Positions 6,437 to 8,031 of a stretch of DNA of 8,031 nucleotides are shown one piece after another; the stretch's first letter is position 1; each line of letters starts with the position of its first letter. The stretch is from Acidobacteriaceae bacterium (GTDB lineage Bacteria; Acidobacteriota; Terriglobia; Bryobacterales; Bryobacteraceae). A model generated the notes under the pieces. That model made no database searches and was not told where the DNA came from. It worked only from the letters and a program-made list of their open reading frames with translations. Location: assembly GCA_019246575.1 (NCBI GenBank), contig JAFAQG010000223.1, positions 1-8,031 on the forward strand, given 5' to 3'. The position numbers and the translations under genes were made by a program.

Positions 6437-6973
6437 ATGTCACGAGTAGGTAAAAAGCCGATTCCGCTCCCGCAGGGCGTGAAGATCAATGTCGGGGAGC
6501 AGCTTGAGGTCCAGGGCCCGAAGGGCAAGCTGACCGTTCCCATCCCGCCCGGAATTACGGTTCACCAAGAGAACAATCACCTGAACATAGTTCGCGAGAA
6601 CGACAGCTTCGCCGCCCTCCACGGCCTCACTCGAGCTTTAGCCGCGAACGCCGTGCAGGGCGTCTCTACCGGGTTCACACGCGAGCTCGATATCGTCGGC
6701 ACCGGTTACCGCGCCGATGTGAAAGGCAACGTGGCCACATTTACGCTCGGCTACTCGCACCCGATCGAATTTCTGCTGCCCAAAGGCGTTGATTTAAAGG
6801 TCGACAAGCAGACCCATTTGATTCTTAGCGGCTACGACAAGCAAGTGGTGGGAGAGGTAGCCTCGCACATCCGGGCATTGCGTCCGCCCGATCCATATAA
6901 GAACAAGGGCGTCCGATACACGGGCGAAGTACTTCGCAAGAAGGCGGGCAAAACCGGAGCGGGAGGTAAGTAA
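6437..6973 (+). CDS. rplF: 50S ribosomal protein L6
   Basis: L6 binds domain VI of 23S rRNA near the sarcin-ricin loop, where elongation factors act. The 178-residue product has the standard length and the two-domain repeat architecture. It begins [19 protein letters not shown] and carries [15 protein letters not shown]. The central segment is [27 protein letters not shown], split here across domains one and two. The C-terminal signature is [20 protein letters not shown] with a Gly/Lys-rich end. AGAGGA lies five bases upstream of the ATG; a nearer ATG at 6432 is out of frame. Its stop overlaps the rplR start by one base (TAATG), and its last codons supply the GGGAGGT Shine-Dalgarno for rplR. 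Confidence 0.98.
   Translation: MSRVGKKPIPLPQGVKINVGEQLEVQGPKGKLTVPIPPGITVHQENNHLNIVRENDSFAALHGLTRALAANAVQGVSTGFTRELDIVGTGYRADVKGNVATFTLGYSHPIEFLLPKGVDLKVDKQTHLILSGYDKQVVGEVASHIRALRPPDPYKNKGVRYTGEVLRKKAGKTGAGGK
6961..6967 (+). promoter_or_regulatory. Shine-Dalgarno for rplR, inside rplF
   Basis: GGGAGGT lies five bases before the rplR ATG at 6973 and encodes part of the Gly-Gly-Lys end of L6. Together with the TAATG stop-start overlap, it supports efficient translation of rplR within rplF. Confidence 0.7.
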
Positions 6974-7329
6974 TGGCTCGGGAATCACGACAAGAGATCC
7001 GGCAACGAGTTCACAAACGCATTCGCAAGCGCGTTGCGGGCAGCCCCGAGCGCCCGCGCTTGGCTGTCTTCCGGAGCGCCAGTCACATCTACGCACAGCT
7101 GATTGACGACGAGCGTGGACACACACTCGTAGCCGCGGGTTCCACAGAGAAGAACCTCCGGGGCAAAGGCGGCAATGTGGATGGCGCAAAGTTGATCGGT
7201 AAGGCGGTCGCGGAGCGCGCAAAAGAAAAAGGGATCACCAAAATCGTCTTCGATCGCGGCGGATATCAGTATCATGGCCGCGTGAAGGCTCTCGCCGATG
7301 CGGCGCGCGAAGCGGGACTGGAGTTTTAA
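6973..7329 (+). CDS. rplR: 50S ribosomal protein L18
   Basis: L18 binds 5S rRNA and, with L5, anchors it in the central protuberance. The 118-residue product matches the family length (about 117-122). A basic N-terminal region ([14 protein letters not shown]) precedes [20 protein letters not shown], which is the typical L18 start of the folded domain. Further on are [32 protein letters not shown] and [11 protein letters not shown], the canonical C-terminus. It overlaps the rplF stop by one base, so co-translation is expected. Three bases separate it from rpsE. No anomalies are seen. Confidence 0.98.
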   Translation: MARESRQEIRQRVHKRIRKRVAGSPERPRLAVFRSASHIYAQLIDDERGHTLVAAGSTEKNLRGKGGNVDGAKLIGKAVAERAKEKGITKIVFDRGGYQYHGRVKALADAAREAGLEF

Positions 7330-7332
7330 GCG

Positions 7333-7848
7333 ATGGCAGTGAATGGAGCAGCCAAGCGGCTCGATGCACAGAACCTCAACCTGAAAGAACAGGTCGTGAG
7401 CATCAACCGCGTCACCAAGGTCGTTAAAGGTGGCAAGAATATGAGCTTTTCGGCGCTCGTTGTCGTCGGAGACCCCGGCGCCAAGGTAGTCGGGTTTGGA
7501 ACCGGCAAGGCGAAAGAGGTTCCTTCGGCGATTAAGAAGGGCATTGAGGCCGCGAAGAAGAACCTGCGCAAGATCAACGTGCTCGAGACTACGATCCGGC
7601 ACCCTGTTTTGGGGCGGTTCGGCAGCGGGCTCGTGTTGTTGAAGCCCGCGCCCGAAGGTACGGGCGTGATTGCCGGCGGTCCGGTACGTGCCGTCATTCA
7701 GGCGGTCGGCATTCCCAATGTGCTGACGAAATCGATCGGGTCGCATAATGCGCACAATGTCGTCAAGGCCACTATCGCAGCGCTCGAGCAGCTTTGCGAT
7801 AAAACCGCCATTGCCGATATGCGCGGACTACCGGTAGAGAGGCTTTAG
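7333..7848 (+). CDS. rpsE: 30S ribosomal protein S5
   Basis: S5 lies at the mRNA entry channel with S3 and S4 and affects decoding accuracy; its N-terminal loop is the classic site of spectinomycin-resistance changes. The 171-residue product has the usual length (E. coli 167). The double-stranded-RNA-binding-like N-terminal domain includes [19 protein letters not shown] and FSALVVVGD, with the spectinomycin-site loop at about residues 28-38 intact. Then come [25 protein letters not shown] and the C-terminal domain with [20 protein letters not shown] and [19 protein letters not shown] nine bases before the ATG, inside the end of rplR, is the likely Shine-Dalgarno. Confidence 0.98.
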   Translation: MAVNGAAKRLDAQNLNLKEQVVSINRVTKVVKGGKNMSFSALVVVGDPGAKVVGFGTGKAKEVPSAIKKGIEAAKKNLRKINVLETTIRHPVLGRFGSGLVLLKPAPEGTGVIAGGPVRAVIQAVGIPNVLTKSIGSHNAHNVVKATIAALEQLCDKTAIADMRGLPVERL

Positions 7849-7863
7849 CGAAACGGTAAGACC

Positions 7864-8031
7864 ATGGCCGAGGGAAAAATCAAAATCAAGCTGGTGCGGA
7901 GTCCGATCTGCACTCCCCAAAAGCATAAGGACATCGTGAAGTCTCTGGGACTGCACAAGCTCAACCGCGTGGTGGAACGTCCCGATACGCCTGCATTCCG
8001 CGGTATGGTAGCGAAAATCCCTCATTTGCTC
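7864..8031 (+). CDS. rpmD: 50S ribosomal protein L30, 5' part (runs off window)
   Basis: L30 is a small protein of the large subunit found in many but not all bacteria. From the ATG at 7864, 56 codons run to the window end without a stop: MAEGKIKIKLVRSPICTPQK, then HKDIVKSLGLHKLNRVVERP, DTPAFRGMVAKIPHLL. The pattern of a basic start, the LGL-x-K-x-x-x-x-V-x-R helix and the D-T-P-A-x-R-G-M motif matches L30 throughout. Complete L30 is about 58-62 residues, so only a few codons should be missing. The Shine-Dalgarno is weak (GGTAAG just upstream). By gene order, rplO and secY should follow outside the window. Confidence 0.95.
   Translation, partial: MAEGKIKIKLVRSPICTPQKHKDIVKSLGLHKLNRVVERPDTPAFRGMVAKIPHLL

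Overview
This window is a ribosomal-protein gene cluster: the rear two-thirds of a bacterial S10 operon joined directly to the spc operon, all on the + strand. The order is rplD (3' part), rplW, rplB, rpsS, rplV, rpsC, rplP, rpmC, rpsQ | rplN, rplX, rplE, rpsN, rpsH, rplF, rplR, rpsE, rpmD (5' part). That is the near-universal bacterial order. Sixteen genes are complete and the two at the edges are cut by the window. No tRNA, rRNA, insertion sequence, CRISPR array, phage gene or metabolic gene is visible.

Layout. Positions 1-4293 hold the S10-operon part, encoding L4, L23, L2, S19, L22, S3, L16, L29 and S17. Positions 4312-8031 hold the spc part, encoding L14, L24, L5, S14, S8, L6, L18, S5 and L30. 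Genes overlap by 1 or 4 bases at three junctions (rplD/rplW, rpsS/rplV, rplF/rplR) and are otherwise separated by 1 to 31 bases. The one larger gap is the 88 bases between rpsN and rpsH. I see no terminator or convincing promoter, so the whole window looks like one co-transcribed, translationally coupled unit. The products are structural parts of the 50S and 30S subunits: the tunnel proteins L4/L22, the exit-site proteins L23/L29, the peptidyl-transferase-supporting L2 and L16, the central-protuberance proteins L5/L18, and the 30S head proteins S3/S14/S19.

Organism. The DNA is moderately GC-rich. S14 is the short zinc-binding (four-cysteine) type, which argues against gammaproteobacteria. S3, S17 and L5 carry long low-complexity tails, and the S17 tail is a decayed heptanucleotide repeat reading as PEAGSRK-like heptapeptides. 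From memory, such repeats are common in Acidobacteriota and some neighbouring soil lineages. I lean towards an acidobacterium, but this is an inference of moderate-to-low confidence.

The core genes are ordinary. The second-look items are the repeat-derived S17 C-terminus exactly at the S10/spc junction, the extended L5 and S3 termini, the structured rpsN-rpsH gap with two tiny ORFs, the SD-less rpsN start two codons after the rplE stop, and a ten-base Shine-Dalgarno for rplX inside the end of rplN. I found no previously undescribed multi-gene system here.
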